From positions 1-37,366 of the forward strand of contig MNCR01000124.1 of NCBI GenBank assembly GCA_001914535.1: a DNA stretch of 37,366 nt, given 5' to 3'. Under the pieces are notes generated by a model. The model saw only the letters and a list, made by a program, of their open reading frames with translations. It was not told the DNA's origin and searched no databases. Within the stretch, counting starts at the first letter, position 1; each line of letters begins with the position of its first letter. Of the stretch, positions 7,454 to 16,366 are shown in pieces. A program made the position numbers and the translations under genes. The DNA comes from Candidatus Rokubacteria bacterium 13_2_20CM_69_15_1. GTDB taxonomy: Bacteria; Methylomirabilota; Methylomirabilia; Rokubacteriales; CSP1-6.

Positions 7454-8584
7454 ATGTGGTGTGGTTGCCTCGAGCCTGTCGTGGAGGGCGTCGCGCGCGC
7501 GTTGAGCCGGCCCACGATCGCCCTCGACCGTCGCCAAGCCCTGAAGGGCATCGCGGCCACGCTCTCGTTCGCGGTCACCGGATGCGCGCCCGCCGCCACC
7601 AGCGCTCACCGGGAGGCGGCAGCCAGGCTCCTCGACGACACGGTGTCGGTCGACCTCCACAGCCACCCGGGGATGGTGCGGGTCCTGGCGCGGGCGACCA
7701 TGGACGGCCACATCGAGCGGCTCGCGAAGGGTCGGGTCCGCGCCGCGCTGTTCTCGGCGGTGGGCGACGGTCCGCTGCTCACGCTGAGCCCGCAGGGAAA
7801 GATCTACGCCCAGCGCGAGCCGCAGCCGGGTGAGCTGTACCAGTCCGCGTATGCGCAGCTCCAGCCCGTGCGGAGCCGCGTCGCGAGCGGGAAGCTCGCG
7901 CTCGTCGAGCGCGTGGCGGACCTCGAGCGGGCGCGGAACGAGGCGCGGCCTGCGGCGATCCTGGCCGTGGAGGGCGGCGACTTCCTCGAAGGGCGGCTCG
8001 ATCGCGTCCAGGAGGCGTACGCGCGTGGCATTCGCTCGATCCAGCTCGTCCACTATCGGGTGAACGAGCTGGGGGACATCCAGACGGAACCGCCACGCCA
8101 CCGTGGCCTCACCCCCTTCGGGCGCGACGTGATTCGCGAAATGAACCGGCTCGGGATGCTCGTTGACGTGGCCCATGCCACGTTCGACGGCGTCAAGGCC
8201 GCGGTGGAGACGTCGAGCAAGCCCGTGGTCCTTTCCCACACGGTGGTCGGCGTCCCCGGCTTCGCGCGCGCGGTGAGCCGCGACCACGCGCGGCTGGTGG
8301 CGGAGGCCGGCGGCGTGGTCGGGGTCTTCCCGGTCACGTTCGGGGGCCCGGGCTTCGACGGGTACATCGACCACCTCAGTCGGATGGCGGACGCGGTCGG
8401 GATCGACCACGTCGCCGTCGGCACCGATATGGACGGGATCCCGTTCCAGGTCGCGACCTTCGACGACTACTCCGAGTGGCCGTCGATCGCGGCGGCCCTG
8501 CTCGCGCGCGGCTACGGTCGCGCCGACGTCGCCAAGGTGCTGGGCGGGAACGTGGTGCGCGTGCTCGGCGCCACGCTTACCTAG
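7454..8584 (+). CDS. Peptidase M19 (membrane dipeptidase-like), predicted Tat/lipoprotein
   Basis: DRRQALKGIAATLSFAVTGCAP signal; VDLHSHPGMV...AILAVEGGDFLEG...IRSIQLVHYRVNELGD...PVVLSHT...VGTDMDGIP. Start chosen at ATG 7454 within the longer ORF. Confidence 0.85.
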   Translation: MWCGCLEPVVEGVARALSRPTIALDRRQALKGIAATLSFAVTGCAPAATSAHREAAARLLDDTVSVDLHSHPGMVRVLARATMDGHIERLAKGRVRAALFSAVGDGPLLTLSPQGKIYAQREPQPGELYQSAYAQLQPVRSRVASGKLALVERVADLERARNEARPAAILAVEGGDFLEGRLDRVQEAYARGIRSIQLVHYRVNELGDIQTEPPRHRGLTPFGRDVIREMNRLGMLVDVAHATFDGVKAAVETSSKPVVLSHTVVGVPGFARAVSRDHARLVAEAGGVVGVFPVTFGGPGFDGYIDHLSRMADAVGIDHVAVGTDMDGIPFQVATFDDYSEWPSIAAALLARGYGRADVAKVLGGNVVRVLGATLT

Positions 8585-8679
8585 CGGTCACCGCGCGTGC
8601 CCCGGGCATGCGCGGCGACCCCCTCCGAGTCAGCTGGGAGCGCGTCGGAGTAACCGCCGTTCGAGCGCCGGCTCCGCGT

Positions 8680-8769
8680 GTCGAACCAACCGCGCTTCGA
8701 GCGCGGGCTTTGCCCGCGCAACCCCTTTCCTGGGGGAGGTTTCGGAGGGGGCCACCGAGGCCCCCTCCG
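8680..8769 (-). repeat. Structured GC-hairpin repeat, copy 2, between converging genes
   Basis: Minus strand: CGGAGGGGGCC-TCGGT-GGCCCCCTCCG (8769-8743), then GCGCGGGC-AAA-GCCCGCGC (8719-8701) followed by TCGAA; same architecture as copy 1. The end at 8680 is approximate. Confidence 0.6.
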
Positions 8770-8774
8770 ATGAA

Positions 8775-9563
8775 CTACACGTCCCAGCCGCCGTCGACCG
8801 TGACCGACTGGCCGGTCATGTTCTTCGAGGCGTCGGAGGCGAGAAAGACGACGGCGTTGGCGATGTCGTCGGCGGTCGTCACGCGCCGAAGCGCCATCTC
8901 CTGGACGTACTCCTCGCGCACCTGCTCGGGTGTCGAGCCGCGCCGGCGCGCCTTCTCGCGGCACAGTCGGTCCATGCGGTCGCCGGCCACGATGCCCGGG
9001 TGGAGCGCGTTCACGTTGATGTTGTACGGGCCGACCTCGAGGGCCACCGTCCGCGTCAGCCCGCGGAGCGCCCACTTCGAGGACGCGTACGATGCGCGGT
9101 GCTTGTAGCCGCGCAGACCCGACGTGCCGCTGATGTTGACGATCTTGCCATAGCGCTGGGCGATCATCGTCGGCAGCACGTGCTTGATGGGCAGGAACGT
9201 GCCTCGCACGTTTGCCGCCATCACGTGGTCCCAGTCCTCGGCCTTGATCTCCCACACCGGCGTCTCGATGGGGCCCGTGACCCCGGCGGCGTTGACGAGG
9301 ATGTCGATGCGGCCGCCGAACGCCGCGCGCGTGCGGTCCACGAGCCGCTGCACGGCGTCCTCGTCGGTCACGTCGGTCGGCTCCACGAGTGCCTGGCGGC
9401 CCAGCGTCTCGACCTCGCGGGAGAGCACCTCGAGCGGCGCGCGCTCGCGCGCGGCGAGGGCCAGGTGGGCGCCCTCGCGCGCGAAGGCCCGACAGATGTC
9501 GGCGCCCATGCCCTTGGCGGCGCCGGTGACGATGGCGATGCGGTCCTCGAGCCTTCGCGTCAT
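8775..9563 (-). CDS. SDR family NAD(P)-dependent oxidoreductase
   Basis: MTRRLEDRIAIVTGAAKGMGADICRAFAREGAHLALAAR...NAAG...YASSKWAL...GQSVTVDGGWDV. Confidence 0.94.
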   Translation of the reverse strand: MTRRLEDRIAIVTGAAKGMGADICRAFAREGAHLALAARERAPLEVLSREVETLGRQALVEPTDVTDEDAVQRLVDRTRAAFGGRIDILVNAAGVTGPIETPVWEIKAEDWDHVMAANVRGTFLPIKHVLPTMIAQRYGKIVNISGTSGLRGYKHRASYASSKWALRGLTRTVALEVGPYNINVNALHPGIVAGDRMDRLCREKARRRGSTPEQVREEYVQEMALRRVTTADDIANAVVFLASDASKNMTGQSVTVDGGWDV

Positions 9564-11191
9564 GCGTACCCCTCCCGGCGGTCGTGCGCTCTCGCGTCCT
9601 CCGGCCGGCCGGCGGGCGGGCCGTAGCCGCCGCCCCCACACGTCTCGATGCGCACGAGGTCGCCGTGGACGAGCTTCCCGCTCGCCTTGCCACCGAAGTC
9701 GCGCGCGCCCGGCGTGCCAGGATTCACCGTGATCCGGAACGGCAGGCCGTCGTGCCCGCCCATGAGGCCCCACGGCGGCACGACGCGCCGGTCGAGCATG
9801 CTCGTCAGCGTGGCCTCGCGCGCCAGCACGCGGTACGCGCGAACGAAGCCCAGGCCGCCGCGATGGGTGCCGTCGCCGGCCGACCCGGGACGCAGCGCGT
9901 GCTCCTCCACGCGCAGCGGGTACTCGGCCTCGATGACCTCGACCGGCGTGTTCATGACGTTCGACATGTGGACGCGAATAGCGGACGCCCCGTCCCGCGC
10001 CGCCGCGGCGCCCTCGCCGCCGCCGTGGACTTCGTAGAAGATGGCCCAGCGCCCGTCGGCGGCGCGCGTGCCGAAGATGAGCACGCCGGAGGTCGTTGGC
10101 CCGCTCGCCGTGACGCGGTCGGGCAGCGCGGGCGCCAGCGCGCGGAAGATCGCGTCCACCACGCGCTGCGACGTCTCGTGGTTGCCGCCGACCACCGGAC
10201 GATCGGGGTCGGCGCTCAGCAGGGTCCCGGGCGGGACGACCACGCGGAGCGGGCGGTAGCAGCCGTCGTTGGGCGGCACGTCGGGGGCGGCCAGCGTCTT
10301 CATCGCGTAGTACACGGACGAGCACGCGATGAAGTACGTCGTGTTGACGGGCCCGCGCGCCTGGGGCGCGGTGCCGGTGAAGTCGAAGGTCGCCTCGTCA
10401 CCGCGCTTCTCGACGCGCACGCGGATCCGGAGCGGCCGGTCGTCGACGCCGTCGTCGTCGAGCCAGTCCTCGCCCTCCCAAACGCCGTCGGGCAGCGCGC
10501 GGATCGCGGCACGCATCCCCGCCTCGGAGGCCGCGTGCAGCGCGTCGAAGCACGCGGCGAGCGTATCGGCGCCGTAGCGGTCGCAGAGCTCGGCGAGCCG
10601 GCGCGCGGCCACGTCGTTGGCGGCGAACTGCGCGAACATGTCGCCCTCGCGCTCGTCGCGGCCGCGCAGGTTCGCGAGCAGGAAGTCGAGCTTCTCGCGG
10701 TCCGGGCCGTCGGCCGAGAAGAGGCGCACGGGCGAGATCCGCACGCCTTCCTGGTAGGACTCGGTGGCCCACGGCACGTACGAGCCGGGCACGGCGCCGC
10801 CGATGTCGGCCCAGTGGGCGAGGTTGATGGCGAAGGCGACGAGCCGGCCGGACGCGAACACGGGCCGGATGGCCTTGACGTCGGGCAGATGGTTGCCGCC
10901 CATCTCGGGGAGGTTCGCGAACCACACGTCGCCGTCGCGCAGGCGGTCGGCCGGGACGCGCTTGAGGAACTCCTTCACCGTGAACGCCATCACACCCATG
11001 TGGATCGGGATGTCGCGCCCCTGGGCGATGAGACGGCCCCCGGCATCTGTGAGCGCCGAGGAGAGGTCGCCGGCCTCCTTGAGGAGCGGCGACCGCGCCG
11101 AGCGCATCAGCACGATGCTCATCTCCTCGGCGATCGCGTAGAGGGCGTTGCGGACGACCTCGAGCGTGACGGGGTGGACGGCGGGGCTCAC
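9560..11191 (-). CDS. Hydantoinase B / oxoprolinase family protein
   Basis: GTG start at 11191: VSPAVHPVTLEVVRNALYAIAEEMSIVLMRSARSPLLKEAGDLSSALTDAGGRLIAQG...; 4-nt overlaps with both neighbours. Confidence 0.93.
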   Translation of the reverse strand: MSPAVHPVTLEVVRNALYAIAEEMSIVLMRSARSPLLKEAGDLSSALTDAGGRLIAQGRDIPIHMGVMAFTVKEFLKRVPADRLRDGDVWFANLPEMGGNHLPDVKAIRPVFASGRLVAFAINLAHWADIGGAVPGSYVPWATESYQEGVRISPVRLFSADGPDREKLDFLLANLRGRDEREGDMFAQFAANDVAARRLAELCDRYGADTLAACFDALHAASEAGMRAAIRALPDGVWEGEDWLDDDGVDDRPLRIRVRVEKRGDEATFDFTGTAPQARGPVNTTYFIACSSVYYAMKTLAAPDVPPNDGCYRPLRVVVPPGTLLSADPDRPVVGGNHETSQRVVDAIFRALAPALPDRVTASGPTTSGVLIFGTRAADGRWAIFYEVHGGGEGAAAARDGASAIRVHMSNVMNTPVEVIEAEYPLRVEEHALRPGSAGDGTHRGGLGFVRAYRVLAREATLTSMLDRRVVPPWGLMGGHDGLPFRITVNPGTPGARDFGGKASGKLVHGDLVRIETCGGGGYGPPAGRPEDARAHDRREGYA

Positions 11192-13182
11192 GCGCCGGAC
11201 TCGATCAAGAGGTTGCCGAGGCGGTCGGCCGCGCAGCGCTGCCCGGGGTAGACGAGCGTGGTGGACCACTCGTCCTCGATCAGCGCCGGGCCGTCGACGA
11301 CCCGACCCGGTGGGAGCGCCGCCCGGTCGTGGCGGCGCAGCGTGACCTCGCCGGCGTCGACGAACCAGGCGCGCTGCTCGCCGGACGGCTCGCGGGCGTC
11401 GGCGGGCGCGCGGGACGGCAGCTCGACGGCGACGTCCGGCACGCGCGCGACGACGCGCAGGTTGACGCACTCGATTCCCTCGCCCGTCGCGTAGCCGTAG
11501 AGCTGGCGATGGCGCGCCTCGAACGCGGTGCGCAGCGCCTCCGGGGTGGACCGCCACTCCACCTCCAACTCGTAGTTCTGGCCGCTGTAGCGCAGGTCGG
11601 CGCTCCGCTCGAGCACGATCCGCTCGTGCGCGATGCCCTCGTCGCGGAGCGGCGCCACGCATTGCTCCTCCAGGTCGCGGTAGCGCTCCTCCATGGGCTT
11701 AGGGTCCCAGGCGTCGAGCCGCGCCCGGTACGTCCGCACGGCGTCGTAGCGAAGGGGCGAGACCAGGCAGCCGAGCGCGGAGAACGCGCCCGAGTGCACG
11801 GGCACGACCACGCGCCCGATCCCGGCCGCGCGAGCGAGCGCGCCCGCGTGGACGGGCCCGGCGCCGCCGTATGCGATGAGCGCGAAGTCGCGCAGGTCGT
11901 AGCCGCGCTGGACCGACACGAGCCGGAGTGCGCGCAGCATCGCCGCGTTGGCCACCTCCACCACGCCCGCCGCGGTCTCGAGCGTCGATAGCCCGAGCCG
12001 CCGGCCGAGCGGAGCCAGCGCGGCCGCCGCGCGCTCGCGATCAAGGCGAATGGAGCCGCCGTAGACGCGCTCGCCGTTCAGGTAGCCGAGGAGGAGGTTG
12101 GCGTCGGTCACAGTCGGCTCGGCGCCGCCCAGGCTGTAGCAGGCGGGACCCGGCGCCGCGCCGGCGCTCCGCGGGCCGACGCGCAGCGCGCCCGCGGGGT
12201 CCGCGTAGGCGATGGAGCCTCCGCCGGCGCCGATGGACTCCACCGCGGCCATCGGCATGCGCACGGGATAACCGCCCAGGCGCCGCTGCGCGGATGTCTC
12301 GGCGGCGCCGCCGGCGATGAGGCACACGTCGGTCGTCGTGCCGCCCATGTCGAAGGCGAGCGTGCGGTCGAGGCCGAGCGCGTGCGAGACGTGCGCCGCG
12401 GCCGCCACGCCGGCCGCGGGACCCGACGCCGCCAGCGCCAACGGTCGAGCCTTCGCCGCCTCCACCGACATCATGCCGCCCGCGGCGTGCAGCAGGTGGA
12501 GCGGCGCGCCCGTCGTCTCGAGCCCGAGGGCCTGCGCCAGGTCGTCGATGTACCGGCAGGCCAGCGGCATCACCGCCGCGTTGAGGACCGTCGTCGACGT
12601 CCGCTCGTATTCCCGGAACTCGGCGTTGATGTCGCTGGAGACGGAGACGTGGGCGAAGCGGGACGCGAGCGCCGCTCGCAGCGTCCGCTCGTGATCGGGG
12701 TTGGCGTAGCTGTGGAGGAGGCAGACGGCCACGCTCTCGACCCCCTCGCGCGCGAGCGTCTCGATGAGTCCACCCACCTCGTCGAGCGCGAGCGGCGCGG
12801 CGATGGCGCCGTCGGGGCCGATCCGCTCGCTCACCTCGAGGCGCAGGCGGCGCGGCACGAGCGGCGCCAGCTTCGGCGGCGACGCGAGATCGTAGAGGTG
12901 CAGGCGGCTCTGACGGCCGATCTCGAGCACGTCGCGGAAGCCGCGCGTGGTGACGAGGCCGACGACGGCGCCGCGGCCCTCCACGATCGCGTTCGTGACG
13001 ATGGTCGTCCCGTGAGCGAGCGACGCCGGGGGCGTCTCGGCGCCCAGCAGCGCGGCCAGACCGCGCACGACCCCGAGCGCGGGGGCCGCGGGCGTCGTCG
13101 GGACCTTCCGGCTCGCGAGCCGTCCGGACGGATCCCGGGCGACGAAGTCGGTGAAGGTCCCGCCGACGTCGACCCCGACGCT
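11188..13182 (-). CDS. Hydantoinase A / oxoprolinase family protein (5' end unresolved)
   Basis: SVGVDVGGTFTDFVARDPSGRLASRKVPTTP...DMGGTTTDVCLI...GAGGGSIAYAD; no ATG/GTG/TTG in frame close to the conserved N-terminus. Confidence 0.88.
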   Translation of the reverse strand, partial: SVGVDVGGTFTDFVARDPSGRLASRKVPTTPAAPALGVVRGLAALLGAETPPASLAHGTTIVTNAIVEGRGAVVGLVTTRGFRDVLEIGRQSRLHLYDLASPPKLAPLVPRRLRLEVSERIGPDGAIAAPLALDEVGGLIETLAREGVESVAVCLLHSYANPDHERTLRAALASRFAHVSVSSDINAEFREYERTSTTVLNAAVMPLACRYIDDLAQALGLETTGAPLHLLHAAGGMMSVEAAKARPLALAASGPAAGVAAAAHVSHALGLDRTLAFDMGGTTTDVCLIAGGAAETSAQRRLGGYPVRMPMAAVESIGAGGGSIAYADPAGALRVGPRSAGAAPGPACYSLGGAEPTVTDANLLLGYLNGERVYGGSIRLDRERAAAALAPLGRRLGLSTLETAAGVVEVANAAMLRALRLVSVQRGYDLRDFALIAYGGAGPVHAGALARAAGIGRVVVPVHSGAFSALGCLVSPLRYDAVRTYRARLDAWDPKPMEERYRDLEEQCVAPLRDEGIAHERIVLERSADLRYSGQNYELEVEWRSTPEALRTAFEARHRQLYGYATGEGIECVNLRVVARVPDVAVELPSRAPADAREPSGEQRAWFVDAGEVTLRRHDRAALPPGRVVDGPALIEDEWSTTLVYPGQRCAADRLGNLLIESGA

Positions 13183-13258
13183 ACTGCGCGATGACGTTCG
13201 CGTTGAACCACTCCTCCCAGGTGTCCCGCGTCTCGGCGCGCGCGTCGTCGTCCACCAT
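13181..13258 (-). CDS. Candidate 25-aa ORF immediately upstream of hyuA
   Basis: MVDDDARAETRDTWEEWFNANVIAQ*; GGGGAG about 9 nt upstream of the ATG; stop codon abuts the first conserved HyuA codons. Confidence 0.35.
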   Translation of the reverse strand: MVDDDARAETRDTWEEWFNANVIAQ

Positions 13259-13365
13259 GTGGCCGCGCTCCCCCGGTGACGGGCCGGCCGGGGACCCCGA
13301 GTGTACCCGCACTCGACGTGAAGCGGAAGCGGGCCCCGTGAGCACGGCTCGATCTGCTTTCGCGC

Positions 13366-13394
13366 TTGACTTTGCCCGAGGGCGGCGCTAGTGG
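13366..13394 (+). promoter_or_regulatory. Possible promoter for the amidohydrolase cluster
   Basis: TTGACT (13366-13371), 17-nt spacer, TAGTGG (13389-13394); the -10 element is weak. Confidence 0.22.
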
Positions 13395-13510
13395 TGCGGC
13401 CAATTCCGGTGGCGAATGCCGGGATGATGCGCGGCGACAAGGGGGGTGAGACGGGGCGAGCGTGTGCCGGTGAGGAGCCTGAGCGCCCGTTCGATCGGCG
13501 GAGGTGACGA

Positions 13511-14833
13511 ATGGAGTTCAATGTCTTCGAGTACTTCAAGGACTACAAGCGGACCACCAACGGCCCCCTGACCCCCGAGGAGCAGGGGACGTCGCTCTTC
13601 CTCGCGGGCCACATGGGCCCCGAGATCAGCGTGCGTGTCGACGGCCACGCGGCCAAAGCCAGGATGTCGCGCCGCAATTTCCTCGGGACGGCCTCCGGGT
13701 TCGCCGCCGCCATGCTGGCGGTGAACGAGATCACCGGCATGAAGTTCTTCGACGTCACTCCCGCCGAGGCGATGGATCCCGCCGCGGCGAAGGAAATCAA
13801 GGTCAGCCGGAAGCCGGGCTCTGACTTCATCGTCGACGCCCACACCCATATCTGCACCCGGAAGGATGGCTACATCCCTGGCGTCAACACCACCGAGCGG
13901 GGGATGTGGTTCGTCCAGCTCCTCGACGACCTCGGCAAGGCGATGGGGCTTCCGAACGGGACCAAGGACATGACCGTCGAGAACTTCGGGAAGCTGATCC
14001 TCGAGGGAAGCGACACGAGCGTGGCGATCTTCAACCCCTTCGGATTCCGCGAGGACTACGGCGGTAAGGACATGATCCCGATCGAGGAGCAGGCGGAGGT
14101 CAAGCAGCGCTGGCCGGACCGCACCGTCATGCTGGGCGGCGGTCTCACGCCCAATCAGGGGCGCGGTGAGACGCTGGAGCGCATGCAGATGTTCGTGGAG
14201 AAGTACAAGATCTCCGGCCTCAAGCTCTACACGTTCGACTCGACGCCCAAGCGTGGGTGGTGGTTCGACGACCAGAAGCTGGCCTATCCGATGTGGGAGA
14301 AGGCCAGGAAGCTCGGGATCAAGAACATCGGCTGTCACAAGGGCATCCCGTTCGGCCAGTTCATGGCTCGGTACGCGCATGCGGAGGACTTCGACGCGGT
14401 CTGCGACGACTTTCCCGACCTCAACTTCATCGCCTACCACTCGGCGTGGCCGTACCATGCGGAGCTGGCCGCGCTGAAGGGGTTCAAGCCGCAGCGGAAG
14501 AACATGTTTTGCGAGGTCGGCTCGGCGTTCGCGGCGACGGTGACGAGCCGGCCGCTCGAGTGCGCCCACCTGCTCGGGACGCTGCTGCGCGACCTCGGGC
14601 CGGACTACGTGATGTGGGGAACCGACTCGGCGCTCTGGGGCAACCCGCAGTGGCAGATCGACGCCTTCCGAAAGTTCCAGATCCCCGATCAGCTCGTCGA
14701 GGGTCACGGCTATCCCAAGCTCACCGACGAGATCAAGGCGAAGGTCTTCGGGGCGAACGCCGCCCGCATCTGGAATCTCAAGAGCACGGCCAGCATCCCG
14801 CCCGCCGAGACGCCTCGGGTCGTGGCGGTCTAG
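13511..14833 (+). CDS. Amidohydrolase family protein with internal Tat-like motif
   Basis: 440 aa; MSRRNFLGTASGFAAAML about 51 residues in; DAHTHIC; GCHKGIPFGQF; VMWGTDSALWGNP. GGAGG RBS upstream of 13511. Confidence 0.88.
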   Translation: MEFNVFEYFKDYKRTTNGPLTPEEQGTSLFLAGHMGPEISVRVDGHAAKARMSRRNFLGTASGFAAAMLAVNEITGMKFFDVTPAEAMDPAAAKEIKVSRKPGSDFIVDAHTHICTRKDGYIPGVNTTERGMWFVQLLDDLGKAMGLPNGTKDMTVENFGKLILEGSDTSVAIFNPFGFREDYGGKDMIPIEEQAEVKQRWPDRTVMLGGGLTPNQGRGETLERMQMFVEKYKISGLKLYTFDSTPKRGWWFDDQKLAYPMWEKARKLGIKNIGCHKGIPFGQFMARYAHAEDFDAVCDDFPDLNFIAYHSAWPYHAELAALKGFKPQRKNMFCEVGSAFAATVTSRPLECAHLLGTLLRDLGPDYVMWGTDSALWGNPQWQIDAFRKFQIPDQLVEGHGYPKLTDEIKAKVFGANAARIWNLKSTASIPPAETPRVVAV

Positions 14834-14845
14834 CTCGCGTCGTCA

Positions 14846-14873
14846 CGGGTGGCCGGTGGGAGCCGGCCACCCG
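14846..14873. repeat. Strong intercistronic hairpin
   Basis: CGGGTGGCCGG-TGGGAG-CCGGCCACCCG: 11-bp perfect stem with 6-nt loop between two co-directional genes. Confidence 0.65.
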
Positions 14874-14899
14874 CGTCGTCGCGCGAGAGGAGGAACGCG

Positions 14900-15181
14900 A
14901 TGCCTGTGTATGAATACGAGTGCGCGCGGTGCCTCGTCATCTATGAGACGCGGCACGGGATGAACGACCCGCCCCTCGGGACGTGTCCGAAGTGCAAGGA
15001 GCCGGTGAACCGGATCATCTCGGCGCCGAATCTCAACCGGTACAACTTTTCGAGCCCGACCGAGGCGAAGTACGCGAAGGTGACACCCCGGGAGGAGATC
15101 GCCAAGGAGCGAGAGCTCCAGAAGGTGTACGAGCGGATCTGGCTTCCGCCGCCGGTGAAGCACGACCCCTGGGAGGACTAG
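14900..15181 (+). CDS. FmdB-type zinc ribbon protein
   Basis: 93 aa: MPVYEYECARCLVIYETRHGMNDPPLGTCPKCKEPVNRIIS...; two CxxC knuckles. Confidence 0.85.
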   Translation: MPVYEYECARCLVIYETRHGMNDPPLGTCPKCKEPVNRIISAPNLNRYNFSSPTEAKYAKVTPREEIAKERELQKVYERIWLPPPVKHDPWED

Positions 15182-15195
15182 GAAGGGAGGACGCG

Positions 15196-16311
15196 ATGGC
15201 GAAGCAAGGGTTCAGGGTCGCCGACTCCGACATGCACGTTCTCGAGCCCGCCGATCTCTGGCTCAACTACATCGAACCGCGGTTCAAGGCCCGAGCGCCC
15301 GTTGGGCGGACCGAGGTGCCGCGCGACGTCGCGATCGAGTGGGAAGGCAAGCGCATCCCGAACAACACGCCGCTCTCACGCCAGATGCTCCAGACGGTCC
15401 AGACCGGCCAGGCCGACCGGTACGCCCACGCCGAGCGCCGCGGCTACGACGCCGTCGCCCAACTCGAGGCGATGGATCGGGAGGGAATCGACGTCGCGGT
15501 GCTCTTTCCGAGCCGCGGGCTCTTCGCCCTCGCGGTGGACGGGATGGATCCCGAGCTCGCGGCCGCGATCGCGCGCGCGTACAACGACTGGCTCGCGCAG
15601 TTTTGCGCCGAGGACCCCGGGCGCCTGCTCGGCGCCGGCATGCTCCCGCCGCACGACGTCGGGGCGGCCGTCGCCGAGGCGCGCCGCACCGTGACCGAGT
15701 TCGGCTTCAAGGCGATGTTCATGCGCCCGAACCCGATCAACGCCCGCTACTGGCATCACGCGTACTACGACCCGCTGTGGGCCGAGCTCCAGCGCCTGGG
15801 CGTGCCGATCTGTTTCCACGAGGGCGGCTCGGGGGAGATGGAGCACATCGAGCAGACCGGCAAGCGGTTCGACAAGGGCATCATGGGCCACGTGGTGAGC
15901 CACTCGCTCGAGATGATGCAGGCGTGCGTCAGCATGTGCATGGGCGGCGTTCTCGAGCGCCACCCGCGCCTGCGCGTCGCCTTCCTCGAGGGCAACTGCG
16001 GCTGGGCGCCCTGGCTCCTCTGGCGGATGGACGAGCACGTCGAGTGGCGCGGCGCCGTCGAGTCGCCGGACCTCACGCGCCGGCCCAGCGAGTACTTCAG
16101 GCGCCAGTGCTGGGTCTCGATCGAGTGCGACGAGGAGCCGGGCATCCACGCGGCCGAGACGCTCGCGGACAACATCGTCTTCTCCACCGACTACCCGCAC
16201 GGCGACTCCAAGTACCCGCGGGCGACCGAGCAGTTCCTGCGGCTCCCGCTGCCCGAGGCGGCCGCACGCAAGATCCTCTGGGACAACTGGGCGCGGCTCT
16301 ACGAGTTCTGA
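15196..16311 (+). CDS. Amidohydrolase family protein (ACMSD-like / amidohydrolase 2)
   Basis: MAKQGFRVADSDMHVLEPADLWLNYIEPRFKARAP...CFHEGGSGEMEH...FSTDYPHGDSKYP. Confidence 0.9.
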   Translation: MAKQGFRVADSDMHVLEPADLWLNYIEPRFKARAPVGRTEVPRDVAIEWEGKRIPNNTPLSRQMLQTVQTGQADRYAHAERRGYDAVAQLEAMDREGIDVAVLFPSRGLFALAVDGMDPELAAAIARAYNDWLAQFCAEDPGRLLGAGMLPPHDVGAAVAEARRTVTEFGFKAMFMRPNPINARYWHHAYYDPLWAELQRLGVPICFHEGGSGEMEHIEQTGKRFDKGIMGHVVSHSLEMMQACVSMCMGGVLERHPRLRVAFLEGNCGWAPWLLWRMDEHVEWRGAVESPDLTRRPSEYFRRQCWVSIECDEEPGIHAAETLADNIVFSTDYPHGDSKYPRATEQFLRLPLPEAAARKILWDNWARLYEF

Positions 16312-16366
16312 GCGCGTCGTGCCGGTCGGAGATCGCGATGCGCGACACGGGCTCTCTGAGCCGAGG

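Noticed and set aside
9584-11251. 555-aa plus-strand ORF
   Set aside because: Antisense shadow of hydantoinase B.
13388-14707. 439-aa minus-strand ORF
   Set aside because: Antisense of the amidohydrolase; composition is a shadow frame.
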